DNA of 64,000 nucleotides from Rathayibacter_A sp036510655 (lineage in GTDB: Bacteria; Actinomycetota; Actinomycetes; Actinomycetales; Microbacteriaceae): positions 1 to 64,000 of the forward strand of contig DATCDQ010000058.1 in assembly GCA_036510655.1 (NCBI GenBank). The letters run 5' to 3'. The position numbers and the translations under genes were made by a program. Position 1 is the first letter of the stretch. Each line of letters starts with the position of its first letter. Positions 18,001 through 27,537 of this stretch are shown here, one piece after another. Under the pieces are notes generated by a model that was not told the DNA's origin, made no database searches, and was given only the letters and a program-made list of their open reading frames with translations.

Positions 18001-20558
18001 CGTCGCGTACAGTCTCCGTCGACGTGCTCGCGAACGATTCTGACCCCAACGGCTCCGCGCTCAGCCTGACATCGAAGCTTGTTGTGCCCAAGGGTCTGAG
18101 TGCCCGAGTCAGCGCCGGCCAGGTGGTCGTCGATACACCGGCGTCCGACGGTAACTACACAGTGCAGTACACGATCGCAAACAGCTTGGGTGCCACCGCG
18201 ACAGGCGCGCTTCAGGTGACCGTGGACAAGAACGCACCATTGCTGCAGCCGATCGCTCGCGACGACGTTGTACCGGTTGCAGACACCGTGGGCAAGAAGT
18301 CCGTTGATGTGCGCGTGCTCGACAACGACCAAGACCCGGACGGCATCGCCAGCGACCTGATCGTGCACCTGGTCGCAGGGGGCGGAACGGTATCGTCGCG
18401 CGGCGTCGTGACGGTGCCCGTGCTCCAGAAGTCGCAGACGTTGGCGTACACCGTCACCGATCCGGACAAGCTCACCGGCACCGCCTTCATCATTGTGCCC
18501 GGAACGGACGACCAGCGGCCCACGCTGAAGGCGTTCAACCCGGTGGTCGTCAAGAGCGGGCAGTCCGTCACGCTGAAACTCGCTGACTATGTCGCCGTCG
18601 TTCCCGGCCGAACGCCCACACTGGTGTCCGCGAGCAGTGTGAGCGCCGCGCACGCGAACGGCTCTTCCCTGGTCAAAGACAATTCGACCCTTGTGTACAC
18701 GTCTGCCAAGGACTATTTCGGCCCGGATGCTGTCACCTTCCAGGTGACCGATGGCGCGACCGGCGGCGACAAGAACGCGCATACCGCCATCCTGAGCATT
18801 CCGATCACGGTGTCGCCTCCCGACAACCAGCCACCCACCTTCAGTGGCGCCAGCATTCAGGTCGCACCGGGCGAGGCGCCGTCGACCATCGACCTGCGCT
18901 CGGCATCCGCAGATCCGGACCCTGGCGACCTCGCCAAGTTGCGCTATGCACTGGCCGACCCGCGGCCTTCCGGCCTCACCGTGTCGATCAACGGCTCCAC
19001 ACTTTCGGTTGCGGCCCCGAGCAACGCCAAGAAGGGCACACACGCGACCGTGAACATCACGGTCACCGACGGGAAAAGCCCAGCCGTGAGCGGATCGGTG
19101 GCCGTGGCCTTGATCGGATCGACCCGGCCACTCCCTGTAGCGACGGACGACGTCGTGAGCCAGGCCGCGCAAGGCCAGACCATTACTGTCAACCCACTGA
19201 CGAACGACTTCAACCCATTCCCGGCGACGCCGCTGACCATCATCAGCGCCACGGTGGAGACCGGTGTCGGCTCGGTGTCCGTGAACGGTTCGAGCGTGAG
19301 CATTACTCCCGGCAGTTCCTTCGTCGGCACGATGGTCGTGCGCTATCGCATCGGCGACGCAACAGACGATCCCGATCGTCAGGCCGACGGTCGCATTCGC
19401 GTCACAGTGCAGGGCAAACCCGACGCTCCCGGCACCCCGACCACGGCGGATGTCGGCGATGGCTCACTCACGCTCAGTTGGGCGGCCGGGTCGGACAACG
19501 GCGCCGCCATCACCGGGTACACGGTGACCGGCGGCGGCTACAGCAAGGACTGCCCGGCCACCACCTGCCAGCTGACCGGATTGACCAACAATGTGCAGTA
19601 TTCGTTCACGGTCGTCGCCCACAACTCGGTGGGAACCTCCCCCGCGTCTGCACAGTCCGCCTCCGCACGGCCCGATGTCAAGCCGGACACGATGGCCGCA
19701 CCGACCCTGACCGTCGGCGACGGAATGTTGACCGCTGCGTGGGCCGCCGCGACCACGCACGGCTCACCGGTGACGAGTTACGACCTGCAACTCACCCCCG
19801 GCGGTACGATCCTCACCGGCCTCTCAGGCACGAGCAAACAGCTCACTGGGCTGCAGAACGGCACGGCCTACCAGGTGCAGGTGCGCGCCCACAACAGCGC
19901 GCCCACTCCGTCGGACTGGAGCGCGACATCCGCTGCGACAACACCTGCCGGAAACCCGGCGGCGCCCGGGGTGACCGCCTCCGGTGGTGCGACGACCGTC
20001 TCGTTCGCGTGGACACTCCCTGCTACGAACGGCCGCCCGATCGCGTCGGTGCACTACATCATCGACGGCGGAGGCGAGCAGACCGCCGGGCCGACGAACG
20101 GCGGAACAACCGTCGGCAACGGCTACAACCAAACACACAGCATCCAGGTGTGGGTGGTCGACTCCGATGGACGCGTAGGCGGCCGAGCAACGGCGAGCGG
20201 CGCGACCTCGAACCCGATCCCGAATGCTTCAATCAGCGCTGGCGGTGCTCAAAACACCACCTCTTGCACGTCTACTGCATGCAAGTGGCTTGTCCTCTCG
20301 CTGTCCGGCGGCCGCGCGAACACAACGTATACGGTCCAAATTGAAACCAATTGTGCTGCACCAGGACGCACTGGCACCTACGCCTGCTCCGGGGAGAACA
20401 TCATCAGCGGCTATCTCTACACCATGACCACAGATGGGGCCGGCAATGTCACCGACTCGAGCAGTCATGTTTATGGCTTCCCGCAGGACACGCTGAACGC
20501 ACTGGTCTACCTCAACGGCACATTGGTCAGCACATCGCCGGGATACACGTGGTGGTAA
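15033..20558 (+). CDS. giant membrane-anchored surface protein, Ig-like and Fn3 repeats
   Basis: 1841 residues. One N-terminal membrane helix (residues about 14-36, SSAGILLLSVALTVAAVIS) anchors or exports it. Residues about 40-390 look like a propeller of short beta repeats. From about 400 to 1490 there are roughly nine or ten cadherin/Ig-like modules, most with the signature NDSDPDGD-like (VLDNDSDPDGD, VLANDTDPDGG, VLANDYSPSGD, VLDNDQDPDG). Then Fn3 modules to about 1740 and a Cys-containing C-terminal module. GTG at 15033 follows GAAGGTGAGG. It leads the long operon ending with the EssC-like ATPase. Comparable Fn3 proteins occur in the bifidobacterial PFNA cluster; adhesion is a likely but unproven role. 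Confidence 0.85.
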   Translation: MRLLRLFRGRTRAALSSAGILLLSVALTVAAVISQGYTTTELSLNDGGVWVTKPSGLLVGHLNSAARVLDSGLTTTSNEFDIVQAGNTILVHDTSKNTVTPINPASVTLGQAANIPARADVSLGSSTVAIADASSGKLWVLPASALGGFNASAPATYRLGAHGVATVGPDGTVYAASASKHALVTIATDDSGNPTAPQVTDLTGLSPTATLSIAAIGNGAAVFDASHSSIFLPGTSTSTHIAGAANAVLQQSGPAGSTVLLESKTALISQPLDGSTAHATSAHATGSPAAPVYLNGCGYAAWSGSNRYLRSCAGGTGDTSAAIAGAIDSAQLVFRVNRDVVVLNDLTSGSVWLPNQNMVLVNNWDDVKPPPDTKQQDNQDNSTQDVLSQVDPTHSSVNHPPVAVDDTFGVRAGRSTILHVLDNDSDPDGDLLTASVADPKTSLGMVEAIAGGQLLQIDVPASATGATTFEYQVSDGRGGTAHATVHLSVHPPSQNSAPVQNRVSQVLVEQGASVSFNMLGDWSDPDGDDMYLASATSTTDDGVHFAPDGTVTFDAVGRALGTKIVDVVVTDGQKSAQGTLLFDVRAAGTTKPIANADLVTAHTGQTVTVSPLLNDQSPSGKPLTLAKVDDVQGATIAPDLGTATFTFVAATAGTYLVHYVVSDGPNTADGFVRVDVIPAMTAELPPIAVRDTALLPKGKSVLVDVLANDTDPDGGILVVQSVTVPQNSGLAVAVINHQIVRITDQPGISAPVTFDYTVSNGHASAQSQVTVLPVPAPAKLEPPVAVADHAVVRVGDIVTIPVLANDYSPSGDTLTLDPTLVTMPDAKAGLMFTAQNTLRFQAGNTPQTVNATYNVVDSQGQKAAGYVTIQIMPAANANNAAPVPQSIVARTIAGTTQRIPIPLDGIDPDGDSVELVGQGTAPKLGRISEVGATWLTYQAYPTSAGTDAFTYVVRDRLGAEATGSIEVGVVPPSTTSQRPYAVGDHVTVRPSRTVSVDVLANDSDPNGSALSLTSKLVVPKGLSARVSAGQVVVDTPASDGNYTVQYTIANSLGATATGALQVTVDKNAPLLQPIARDDVVPVADTVGKKSVDVRVLDNDQDPDGIASDLIVHLVAGGGTVSSRGVVTVPVLQKSQTLAYTVTDPDKLTGTAFIIVPGTDDQRPTLKAFNPVVVKSGQSVTLKLADYVAVVPGRTPTLVSASSVSAAHANGSSLVKDNSTLVYTSAKDYFGPDAVTFQVTDGATGGDKNAHTAILSIPITVSPPDNQPPTFSGASIQVAPGEAPSTIDLRSASADPDPGDLAKLRYALADPRPSGLTVSINGSTLSVAAPSNAKKGTHATVNITVTDGKSPAVSGSVAVALIGSTRPLPVATDDVVSQAAQGQTITVNPLTNDFNPFPATPLTIISATVETGVGSVSVNGSSVSITPGSSFVGTMVVRYRIGDATDDPDRQADGRIRVTVQGKPDAPGTPTTADVGDGSLTLSWAAGSDNGAAITGYTVTGGGYSKDCPATTCQLTGLTNNVQYSFTVVAHNSVGTSPASAQSASARPDVKPDTMAAPTLTVGDGMLTAAWAAATTHGSPVTSYDLQLTPGGTILTGLSGTSKQLTGLQNGTAYQVQVRAHNSAPTPSDWSATSAATTPAGNPAAPGVTASGGATTVSFAWTLPATNGRPIASVHYIIDGGGEQTAGPTNGGTTVGNGYNQTHSIQVWVVDSDGRVGGRATASGATSNPIPNASISAGGAQNTTSCTSTACKWLVLSLSGGRANTTYTVQIETNCAAPGRTGTYACSGENIISGYLYTMTTDGAGNVTDSSSHVYGFPQDTLNALVYLNGTLVSTSPGYTWW

Positions 20559-20578
20559 TGACGATGAAAGGAACACAA

Positions 20579-21553
20579 ATGACAATGACACCGGAGCAGG
20601 CATCCTGGTTCGCATCCACGAGCGAGCGCCTGGTCGAGAACGTGCGGCAGGCCGTGCTCGGCAAGGACGAGGTCATCCGACTCGTGCTCGCGGCGATGCT
20701 GGCCGACGGCCACGTGCTGCTGGAAGACGCGCCGGGAACCGGTAAGACCAGTCTCGCCAAATCGATCGCGGCTACGGTGCATGGCACGCATAGCCGCATC
20801 CAGTTCACGCCCGACCTGCTGCCGAGCGATGTGACCGGCGTCACGATCTACGACCAGAAGGTCGGCGCCTTCGAGTTCCATCGCGGCCCGATCTTCGCTT
20901 CGATCGTGCTCGCGGATGAGATCAACCGGGCATCGCCGAAGACGCAGTCAGCGCTGCTGGAGGTGATGGAGGAATCCAAGATCACCGTCGACGGCACAAC
21001 GTATGACGTGGGCCGCCCGTTCCTGGTCATCGCGACGCAGAACCCGATCGAGCAGGCTGGGACATACAAGCTGCCGGAGGCACAGCTGGACCGGTTCCTG
21101 ATCAAAACCTCGCTCGGCTACCCGGATCTCGCCTCAACCGAGCTGATCTTGGCCAGCTCCGCCGACCGCAACCGTGCGTCGCACCTGGCCGCGATCATCA
21201 CGACCCAGGCCGTCGCCGAGATGGCAGAACTCGCCTCAACCGTGCACGTGGACAGCGCCGTTCTGCGCTACACCGCCCAGCTCGCGGAGGAAACCCGCAA
21301 TGCTAGCGAAACCCGTCTTGGGGTCTCCGTGCGCGGCGCGCTGGCGATGATCCGAATCGCCAAGGTGTGGGCGGCCATGCAGGCGAGGAACTTCGTTCTG
21401 CCTGACGACATCAAAGCGCTGGCACAACCGGTCTGGTTGCACCGTTTCCTGCTCGATCCTGAGGCCGAATTCTCTGGGGCGACGAGCGCATCTGTCCTCT
21501 CCCGAGTTCTCGCGGATGTCGCAGCTCCGCAGGCGAGGCAAGCTGCGGCATGA
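20579..21553 (+). CDS. MoxR-family AAA+ ATPase
   Basis: 324 residues. Walker A EDAPGTGKTSLAKS, Walker B VLADEINRASPKTQSALLEVMEE, sensor ATQNPIEQAGTYKLPEAQLDRF, as in MoxR proteins. MoxR ATPases typically act as chaperones with DUF58 and VWA partners, and the next gene is DUF58. Start ATG 20579 preceded by AAAGGA; an in-frame ATG at 20564 is less well placed. Its stop overlaps the DUF58 start (ATGA). Confidence 0.92.
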   Translation: MTMTPEQASWFASTSERLVENVRQAVLGKDEVIRLVLAAMLADGHVLLEDAPGTGKTSLAKSIAATVHGTHSRIQFTPDLLPSDVTGVTIYDQKVGAFEFHRGPIFASIVLADEINRASPKTQSALLEVMEESKITVDGTTYDVGRPFLVIATQNPIEQAGTYKLPEAQLDRFLIKTSLGYPDLASTELILASSADRNRASHLAAIITTQAVAEMAELASTVHVDSAVLRYTAQLAEETRNASETRLGVSVRGALAMIRIAKVWAAMQARNFVLPDDIKALAQPVWLHRFLLDPEAEFSGATSASVLSRVLADVAAPQARQAAA

Positions 21554-22833
21554 GCGCTCAGTCGTTTGCGATCAGGACGGCCACTGCGCTGAGCCCGCTT
21601 GCCGTGCGCGCGCAGCCGATCACGTCTCGGCTGTCGCTGTCCGCCGCTGCCCTCTGGGCCGTTCTGCGGTCGCCGATTGAACGCACGCTCGGCATCATCA
21701 CATCGTTCGGCTGGGTGCTGGTCTGCACTGCGGCCGTCGCCGCCCTGGTCGCTGCCGCGGCCGGCTGGCGCGAGCTGACCGTGGTTGCAATCGCGTGCGC
21801 ATCCGTCGTGCTCGTTGCTGTCGCCTTCACACTGGGCCGCTCGGCCTATGGCGTGCAGCTGGACCTGGCCGGCAATCGTGTGGTCGTGGGTTCGCCCGCA
21901 TCCGGTCATGTGATGGTGCGCAACACAGCTACCAAGGCGCTACTCCCGGCTCGCATCGAGTTGCCTGTTGGGGCCTCGCACGCAGTCTTCCATCTGCCGA
22001 GGATGGCCAGAGGTGCCGAGCACGAAGAGCTGTTCACAATTCCGACCAGCCGACGCGCCGTGCTCACCGTCGGGCCCGTGCGATCGGTGCGCGGTGACGC
22101 CCTCGGCATCCTGCGGCGAGTTGTGCGCTGGACGGACCCTGTCGACCTGTTCGTGCACCCGAGGACCATCTCGCTCGACGGCACGTCAGCAGGTTTCCTG
22201 CGCGACCTGGAGGGGTCAGCTACCCGTGAGCTGTCAATGAGTGACATTTCCTTCCACGCCCTGCGCGAGTACATTCCGGGCGACGACCGCCGTTACGTGC
22301 ACTGGAAGTCGTCCGCGCGCGCCGGAAAACTCATGGTGCGCCAGTTCGAGGAGACCCGCCGTTCGCACCTGGCCATCGCACTGTCGTCACTCATGGCCGA
22401 CTACGGGGATGACGAGGCCTTCGAGCTCGCCATTTCAGCATGCGGCTCTCTCGGTCTGCAGGCCGTGCGTGAAGAGAAAGAATTCAGCGTGCTCGTGTCG
22501 GGGAGCAATCTGCACCCGGCGACGGGACCGCGGTTTCTCGATGAGCTCTCCGGGCTCAATCGCGGTGAGCGGCATGAGAGTGTCATCGCGCTCGGCCAAC
22601 GCATCGGCCAGACCCTGCCACACACCTCGGTTGCCGTGTTTGTCTGCGGGCGGGGCACAACACCTGCACAATTGCGCACGGCGGCAGCGCAGTTACCGAT
22701 CGGGGTGCGCGCGATCGCGATCCAGTGCATTCCCGGCGCCGAGGTGAGTCGGCGCGCGATCGGTGATCTCGCTATCTTGACCATCGGGGCGCTGAAGGAC
22801 CTCCCCCGAGCCATGCGGAGGGCCGCCGCATGA
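21550..22833 (+). CDS. DUF58 membrane protein, MoxR partner
   Basis: 427 residues. Two N-terminal membrane helices (WVLVCTAAVAALVAAAAGW and LTVVAIACASVVLVAVAFTL), a beta domain, then the DUF58 hallmark FHALREYIPGDDRRYVHWKSSARAGKLMVRQFEE. Overlaps the genes on both sides by 4 nt (ATGA), so it is stoichiometrically linked with MoxR and the transglutaminase-like protein. DUF58 proteins are thought to form complexes with MoxR ATPases; substrate unknown. Confidence 0.9.
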   Translation: MSAQSFAIRTATALSPLAVRAQPITSRLSLSAAALWAVLRSPIERTLGIITSFGWVLVCTAAVAALVAAAAGWRELTVVAIACASVVLVAVAFTLGRSAYGVQLDLAGNRVVVGSPASGHVMVRNTATKALLPARIELPVGASHAVFHLPRMARGAEHEELFTIPTSRRAVLTVGPVRSVRGDALGILRRVVRWTDPVDLFVHPRTISLDGTSAGFLRDLEGSATRELSMSDISFHALREYIPGDDRRYVHWKSSARAGKLMVRQFEETRRSHLAIALSSLMADYGDDEAFELAISACGSLGLQAVREEKEFSVLVSGSNLHPATGPRFLDELSGLNRGERHESVIALGQRIGQTLPHTSVAVFVCGRGTTPAQLRTAAAQLPIGVRAIAIQCIPGAEVSRRAIGDLAILTIGALKDLPRAMRRAAA

Positions 22834-25220
22834 AGAGCGCTGACACTGCTACCCCCGCTCACTCGAGACGCGACGGAGACCGCCTTCCGCGACTGGTCGG
22901 ACGCCGCACGGCAAGACAGGCTGCCGTCGACGTTCTCGCACTGTTCGTAATGACGGCGAGCGCGATCATCGGCTTCGGCCCAGTTTTCGGCGGCACCTCC
23001 TATTTGACCGCCGGGATTGGCGGCGCTCTGGTTGGCGCCCTGGTGGGGGTCCTTGCCGCCGCGCTGCGGCTCGGCGCTGTCACGACGGTACTGGCGGCCG
23101 CGATCGGCTACGTCTTCTTTGGCGGGGCACTGGCGGCGAGCGCAACGACTGTTGCCGGAGTCGTCCCGACGATCGACACGCTGGGCCTGCTCGGCTCAGG
23201 CATCTTCGTCTCCTGGAAACAGTTGCTGACGGTTCAGCCGCCGGCGGCCGCATTCGGTGCTGTACTCGTCGTGCCGTACCTTTCCGCGCTGCTCGTCATG
23301 CTGATCGGCACCACGATCGCACTGCGCACACGCCGGTTTGCAATCGCATTGCTGCCGGTGGCCGCGCTGCTCGTACTTGTCATTCTGTTCGGAACGCACG
23401 CCGCAGCGGTTCCCGTTGTGCAGGGACTCGTCGCATCCGGCGTCGCGATCGCCTGGTACGCCTGGCGGCGTGCGGATGCGGTGCGTGCCGGCAGCGAAGA
23501 CTTGGCCGGCGCGTCCGAACCCGGCGTGCGGCGGCAGATCCGGCGGCGGCGCTTCGGTTCATTCGCCGCACTGGGCGTCGCGGCGGTCATCATCACGGTG
23601 TTGAGCGCGATGGCACTCGCGTCGACGCCGACCCGCCATGTTCTACGCGACGCAATCACTCCGCCGCTTGACCTGCACAACCTGGCAACGCCGCTCGCAT
23701 CGTTTCGCTCGTACATACGGGACGACAAGAAGACCGTGCTCTTCACTGTGACCGGACTTCCCGACGGCGCCCGCATCCGGTTGGCCACGCTCGACAGCTA
23801 TGACGGCATCGTCTTCAGCATGTCGGCCGGCAGTAATGCGGGTTCGGGCGCGTTCTACCCGGTGGGATCGAGCATCACGCAATCGGTGCGTGGAACGGAT
23901 GCGACGGTGTCCTTCTCCATCGACAAGCTCCGCGGCGCCTGGCTGCCCGGCGTTGGCTATGCCCGTTCCGTGCAGTTCGCCGGCGCGAATGCGTCCGCAC
24001 TGCACCGTGCGCTCGCGTACAACGCCGCCACGGGCAGCGCCGTGCAGCTCGGCGGCATCGAGCCCGGCGAGGACTACACCCTGGCGACGGTCGTCCCCCG
24101 CGCGGTTTCGGATGCGCAGCTGAAGACGCAGGGCGCGGCATCCGTGGCCATGCCGCAGTTGACCGGCGTGCCTGACGTCGTCGGCAGCACCTCGACGAAG
24201 GATGCTGCTGGGGCATCCTCGGTCCTCGCCAAGGCGCGTGCCCTCGAGACCGCCCTCTCCCACGACGGCTTCTTCAGCAACGGGCTGGTCGGGCAGGCGC
24301 CCTCACGCGCCGGGCACACGGCTGAACGGATTTCCACACTGCTCTCGGCCACCCAAATGGTCGGAGACGACGAACAGTACTCCGTTGCGATGGCCCTGAT
24401 GGCCCGGCAGTTAGGGCTGCCGGCGCGCGTGGTGATGGGCTTCTACCCTGATTCGTCGGCTGCGAAGGCAAAGACGATCGCCATCACCGGAGCCGACGCG
24501 CACGCCTGGGTCGAGATCGACTTCGCCCATGCCGGTTGGGTGACGTTCGACCCGACACCGCCCAAGAACCAGGTTCCGCAGGCACAAGCGCCGAAGCCCA
24601 AGTCGATTCCGAAGGCGCAGGTCATGCAACCGCCGTTGCCGCCGAAGGCACCGGTGGAGCTGCCCCCGCAGAACGTGCCGGGGCAGACCGGAAGCAAGCA
24701 CCACACGCCGACCGTGAGCATCCTGCCGGCCGTCCTCGTGGGCGCCGGAATCGGGCTGCTCGGGCTGTTGGTCTTGCTGACGCCGGCCGTGATGATCGGC
24801 GTGCTCAAGCTGCGTCGCCGACGCGATCGCAAGGGTGCGCCCGAACCGGCGGACAGGCTCAGTGGCGGGTGGGACGAGATCATCGACACCGCCGTGGATC
24901 TCGGCACGCCCGTGAATAACGGGAGCACCCGGCGAGAAGACGCCGCCGCGCTTGCGCTCACGTATCCGGCCAGCGGGGTACTCGCACTCGCTCAGCGCGC
25001 GGACGCCGGAGTGTTCGGTCCGATTGAACCGAGCGAACGTGAGATCGACGCGGCGTGGCTCGAGGTGGAGCAGGTGATCGAGGAGATGACGACGGCATCC
25101 GGTCGGTTCGGCCGATTGAAACGGCGACTGTCCATCCGATCACTGCTGCGCCGGCACACACGCACGCGCACGCACGAGCAACCGCACGAGAACGGCCACA
25201 AACGAGGGCGCAGCGCATGA
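22830..25220 (+). CDS. transglutaminase-like membrane protein lacking the catalytic cysteine
   Basis: 796 residues. Six or seven N-terminal helices, an extracytoplasmic domain, then a transglutaminase-fold segment (DDEQYSVAMALMARQLGLPARVVMGF ... ADAHAWVEIDF ... VTFDPTP, given in parts), a Pro/Lys-rich linker, one more helix (ILPAVLVGAGIGLLGLLVLL) and a cytoplasmic tail. The His (DAHAWVE) and Asp (FDPTP) of the triad are present. The GxCxxYA cysteine position reads GDDEQYSV, and no cysteine was found anywhere in the translation. It therefore cannot be a classical thiol transglutaminase. Overlaps its neighbours by ATGA on both sides. Confidence 0.85.
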   Translation: MKSADTATPAHSRRDGDRLPRLVGRRTARQAAVDVLALFVMTASAIIGFGPVFGGTSYLTAGIGGALVGALVGVLAAALRLGAVTTVLAAAIGYVFFGGALAASATTVAGVVPTIDTLGLLGSGIFVSWKQLLTVQPPAAAFGAVLVVPYLSALLVMLIGTTIALRTRRFAIALLPVAALLVLVILFGTHAAAVPVVQGLVASGVAIAWYAWRRADAVRAGSEDLAGASEPGVRRQIRRRRFGSFAALGVAAVIITVLSAMALASTPTRHVLRDAITPPLDLHNLATPLASFRSYIRDDKKTVLFTVTGLPDGARIRLATLDSYDGIVFSMSAGSNAGSGAFYPVGSSITQSVRGTDATVSFSIDKLRGAWLPGVGYARSVQFAGANASALHRALAYNAATGSAVQLGGIEPGEDYTLATVVPRAVSDAQLKTQGAASVAMPQLTGVPDVVGSTSTKDAAGASSVLAKARALETALSHDGFFSNGLVGQAPSRAGHTAERISTLLSATQMVGDDEQYSVAMALMARQLGLPARVVMGFYPDSSAAKAKTIAITGADAHAWVEIDFAHAGWVTFDPTPPKNQVPQAQAPKPKSIPKAQVMQPPLPPKAPVELPPQNVPGQTGSKHHTPTVSILPAVLVGAGIGLLGLLVLLTPAVMIGVLKLRRRRDRKGAPEPADRLSGGWDEIIDTAVDLGTPVNNGSTRREDAAALALTYPASGVLALAQRADAGVFGPIEPSEREIDAAWLEVEQVIEEMTTASGRFGRLKRRLSIRSLLRRHTRTRTHEQPHENGHKRGRSA

Positions 25221-26083
25221 CGGAAATCCCTACTCCTCTGATGACGGTGCGCTTCGGCGCTGCAACCGACCGCGGGCTGCGGCGGCCCATCAACGAGGAC
25301 TCCTATCTGGCCGCCGAGCCGTTGTTTCTGATCGCGGACGGCATGGGCGGGCACGAGGGTGGCGAGTTGGCAAGCCGTGCCGTGATCGACGCGTTCGCCC
25401 CTTTGGTCGGCCGGCTCAGCGTGGACGCCGACATCGTGAACATCGCATATCGCGCGGCAGTGGAATCGGTGTTCGCCATTCCGGGTCTGCACGGGTCCGC
25501 GGCCGGCACCACCCTCACCGGCGTCGCAATCGCAGAAAACGGCGGCGAAGCCTACTGGCTCATGATCAATGTGGGCGACTCGCGCACGTATCGCTTGGCC
25601 GGCGGCGTGCTGGAGCAGATCAGCGTCGACCATTCCGTCGTGCAGGAACTCGTAGAGAGCGGGCGACTGACGGCATCGGAAGCGTCCACCGATCCGCGCC
25701 GCAATGTGGTCACACGGGCGATCGGTGCCGGCACGCTCTCCGAACCGGACTACTGGCTCATTCCGGCGGCACGCGGAGACCGGATCCTGGTCTGCTCGGA
25801 CGGGCTGAGCGGCGAAGTCGACAAGCCGTTGATCGAGCGCCTGCTCCTGACTGAAATAGAGCCGCAGGCCGCCGCAACGCGCCTCGTGCATGAGGCATTG
25901 CTGCACGGCGGGCGCGACAACGTGACGGTGGTCGTGGTCGACGCGATCGACGTGGCGGGCAGTGACGACGGTGCAACGCGGCCATCCGATGGAGCCCGCG
26001 ACGTGGCCGTCGACGCTGATCGCGACAACCTGGATGACACGATTCCGCGCCGTCCGGCTGTAGAGAGTGGTGACGGACGATGA
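25217..26083 (+). CDS. PP2C-family Ser/Thr protein phosphatase
   Basis: 288 residues. All metal and phosphate motifs are visible: TDRGLRRPINEDSYL, LIADGMGGHEGGELAS, MINVGDSRTYRL, LVCSDGLSGEVD and GGRDNVTVVVVDAID. Soluble, with no membrane helix. Probable antagonist of the kinase two genes downstream. Start ATG at 25217 overlaps the previous stop; its stop overlaps the FHA gene start. Confidence 0.93.
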   Translation: MTEIPTPLMTVRFGAATDRGLRRPINEDSYLAAEPLFLIADGMGGHEGGELASRAVIDAFAPLVGRLSVDADIVNIAYRAAVESVFAIPGLHGSAAGTTLTGVAIAENGGEAYWLMINVGDSRTYRLAGGVLEQISVDHSVVQELVESGRLTASEASTDPRRNVVTRAIGAGTLSEPDYWLIPAARGDRILVCSDGLSGEVDKPLIERLLLTEIEPQAAATRLVHEALLHGGRDNVTVVVVDAIDVAGSDDGATRPSDGARDVAVDADRDNLDDTIPRRPAVESGDGR

Positions 26084-27537
26084 CATACCTCTATAGCCCG
26101 GGTGACTGGTACGCCGTCGCCGGAGGCCATTCGCTCGTACTCGTTCCCGAGACGGTCTCGGCCGAGCTGGTCGCGGGCGCCTGGCATGCCGTCGACAGTG
26201 GCGGCGGCTTTGCCGCCGTGCTGGAGCTTCTCACCGGAGCCTACGGCACGACGCTGACCGCGATACCAGACTTCCTCGTCGCCGAAATATCAGACGACAT
26301 GACGCGCATCATCGCGCGCGGCGCAACGCAAGCTGTTGCGGCCAACTCCGACGGATCGACCGTGACCGTCTCCGGCACCGGCGTCACGACCTGGAGCGAA
26401 CAGGCGATATCCGCGCCGCAATCGGTCCTCATCACGGTTGGTGCCGTCGCACCCGGCGACGTCGCTGCGGGTGAAATGCTGGCGCTGCGTGCGGGGGTCG
26501 TGCGCGCGAGGACCTTCATGATCGCTCGGAGCGCCGCGGATGTCACGACCGAACCCTCCACCGTGGTCCCTGTCCTCGCGCAGCCGACACCGGCACCGAC
26601 GCTCATCGAACCCGCGCCTGTGCTCGCCGAACCTGCACCTGAACCCGCGCCCGAACCCGCCGGCGCCGAACCTACACCCGAGATCGTCGAATCGATGCGC
26701 GCATTCGCCGCGACGGCCGCATCCGCGGCAGCGCCGACGAGCACAGACATGGACGAGACGCTCGCAGAGGTTCCCTACGACACCGTCGGAACCGGCTACG
26801 ACCACCTGTGGGGTGCCACCGTGCTGAACACGGTCGAGAACGCCGCTGTTCGAGAAGAGGACGACGCCGACCTCGACGCCGAGATTGGGGCGGCTGCGAC
26901 CGCTGCTTCGCTGCCGCCCGTGGCGGCACCGCCCATGGCCGCACCACCCGTCGCCGCGCCGTACATCGCCGTGCCGCCAGTCGACTCGCCGTCGCTGATC
27001 GCGGGAGTCCCGTCGTTCAACAGCGCTGCAGGCCAGTTGCTTGGAGGTGACGTCCGGGGCACCGTCGACGACGATCACGATGGGGAGACTGTGTCGATCG
27101 AGCAGCTGCGGGCGATGCAGGCGGAGTCAGCGACCGCTGTGACACTCGCCGGAGTGGCCCCAAGCGGCGGATTCGGCGTTCAGCCCGGCCGAGCAGTGTC
27201 GGGCATACTCGTCCTGTCGACCGGCGAGGCGATACCGCTGGATACGGGCGCCGTTCTCGGCCGCAAACCGCGCGTCACGCGCGTGCAGGGGGGTGTGCTG
27301 CCGCGCCTAGTCACAGTCAGTAGCCCGAACCAAGACATCTCGCGCAGCCACCTCGAAGTGCAGGTCGAGGGCGACGACATCCTGGCGCTCGATCTTGGCA
27401 CGACCAACGGAACGCGGCTGCTGCGCCCGGGAAAAGATCCGGAGCGGCTGCGCGCCGGTGAACCGATCGTGCTCGTCAACGGAGACGTACTCGACCTGGG
27501 AGACGGCGTTACCGGAAGAATCGAGGGTCTGACATGA
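26080..27537 (+). CDS. FHA-domain protein with unknown N-terminal domain
   Basis: 485 residues. Residues 1-170 form an unrecognised alpha/beta domain (MTYLYSPGDWYAVAGGHSLV...). Then a Pro/Ala/Glu-rich linker with repeats such as EPAPEPAPEPAG and VAAPPMAAPPVAAP. The C-terminal FHA domain (about 375-485) has GRKPR, SRSHLEVQVEGDD and DLGTTNGTRL, the phosphothreonine-binding signature. Likely substrate or reader of the adjacent kinase. Overlaps PP2C and kinase genes by 4 nt. Confidence 0.87.
   Translation: MTYLYSPGDWYAVAGGHSLVLVPETVSAELVAGAWHAVDSGGGFAAVLELLTGAYGTTLTAIPDFLVAEISDDMTRIIARGATQAVAANSDGSTVTVSGTGVTTWSEQAISAPQSVLITVGAVAPGDVAAGEMLALRAGVVRARTFMIARSAADVTTEPSTVVPVLAQPTPAPTLIEPAPVLAEPAPEPAPEPAGAEPTPEIVESMRAFAATAASAAAPTSTDMDETLAEVPYDTVGTGYDHLWGATVLNTVENAAVREEDDADLDAEIGAAATAASLPPVAAPPMAAPPVAAPYIAVPPVDSPSLIAGVPSFNSAAGQLLGGDVRGTVDDDHDGETVSIEQLRAMQAESATAVTLAGVAPSGGFGVQPGRAVSGILVLSTGEAIPLDTGAVLGRKPRVTRVQGGVLPRLVTVSSPNQDISRSHLEVQVEGDDILALDLGTTNGTRLLRPGKDPERLRAGEPIVLVNGDVLDLGDGVTGRIEGLT

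Noticed and set aside
17331..19172. 613-codon open frame antisense to the giant surface protein
   Set aside because: Arg/His/Gly-rich translation without domains; the plus frame shows clear Ig repeats, so this is a high-GC shadow.
24992..26086. 364-codon frame antisense to PP2C
   Set aside because: PP2C motifs are complete on the plus strand; the antisense product has no recognisable motif.
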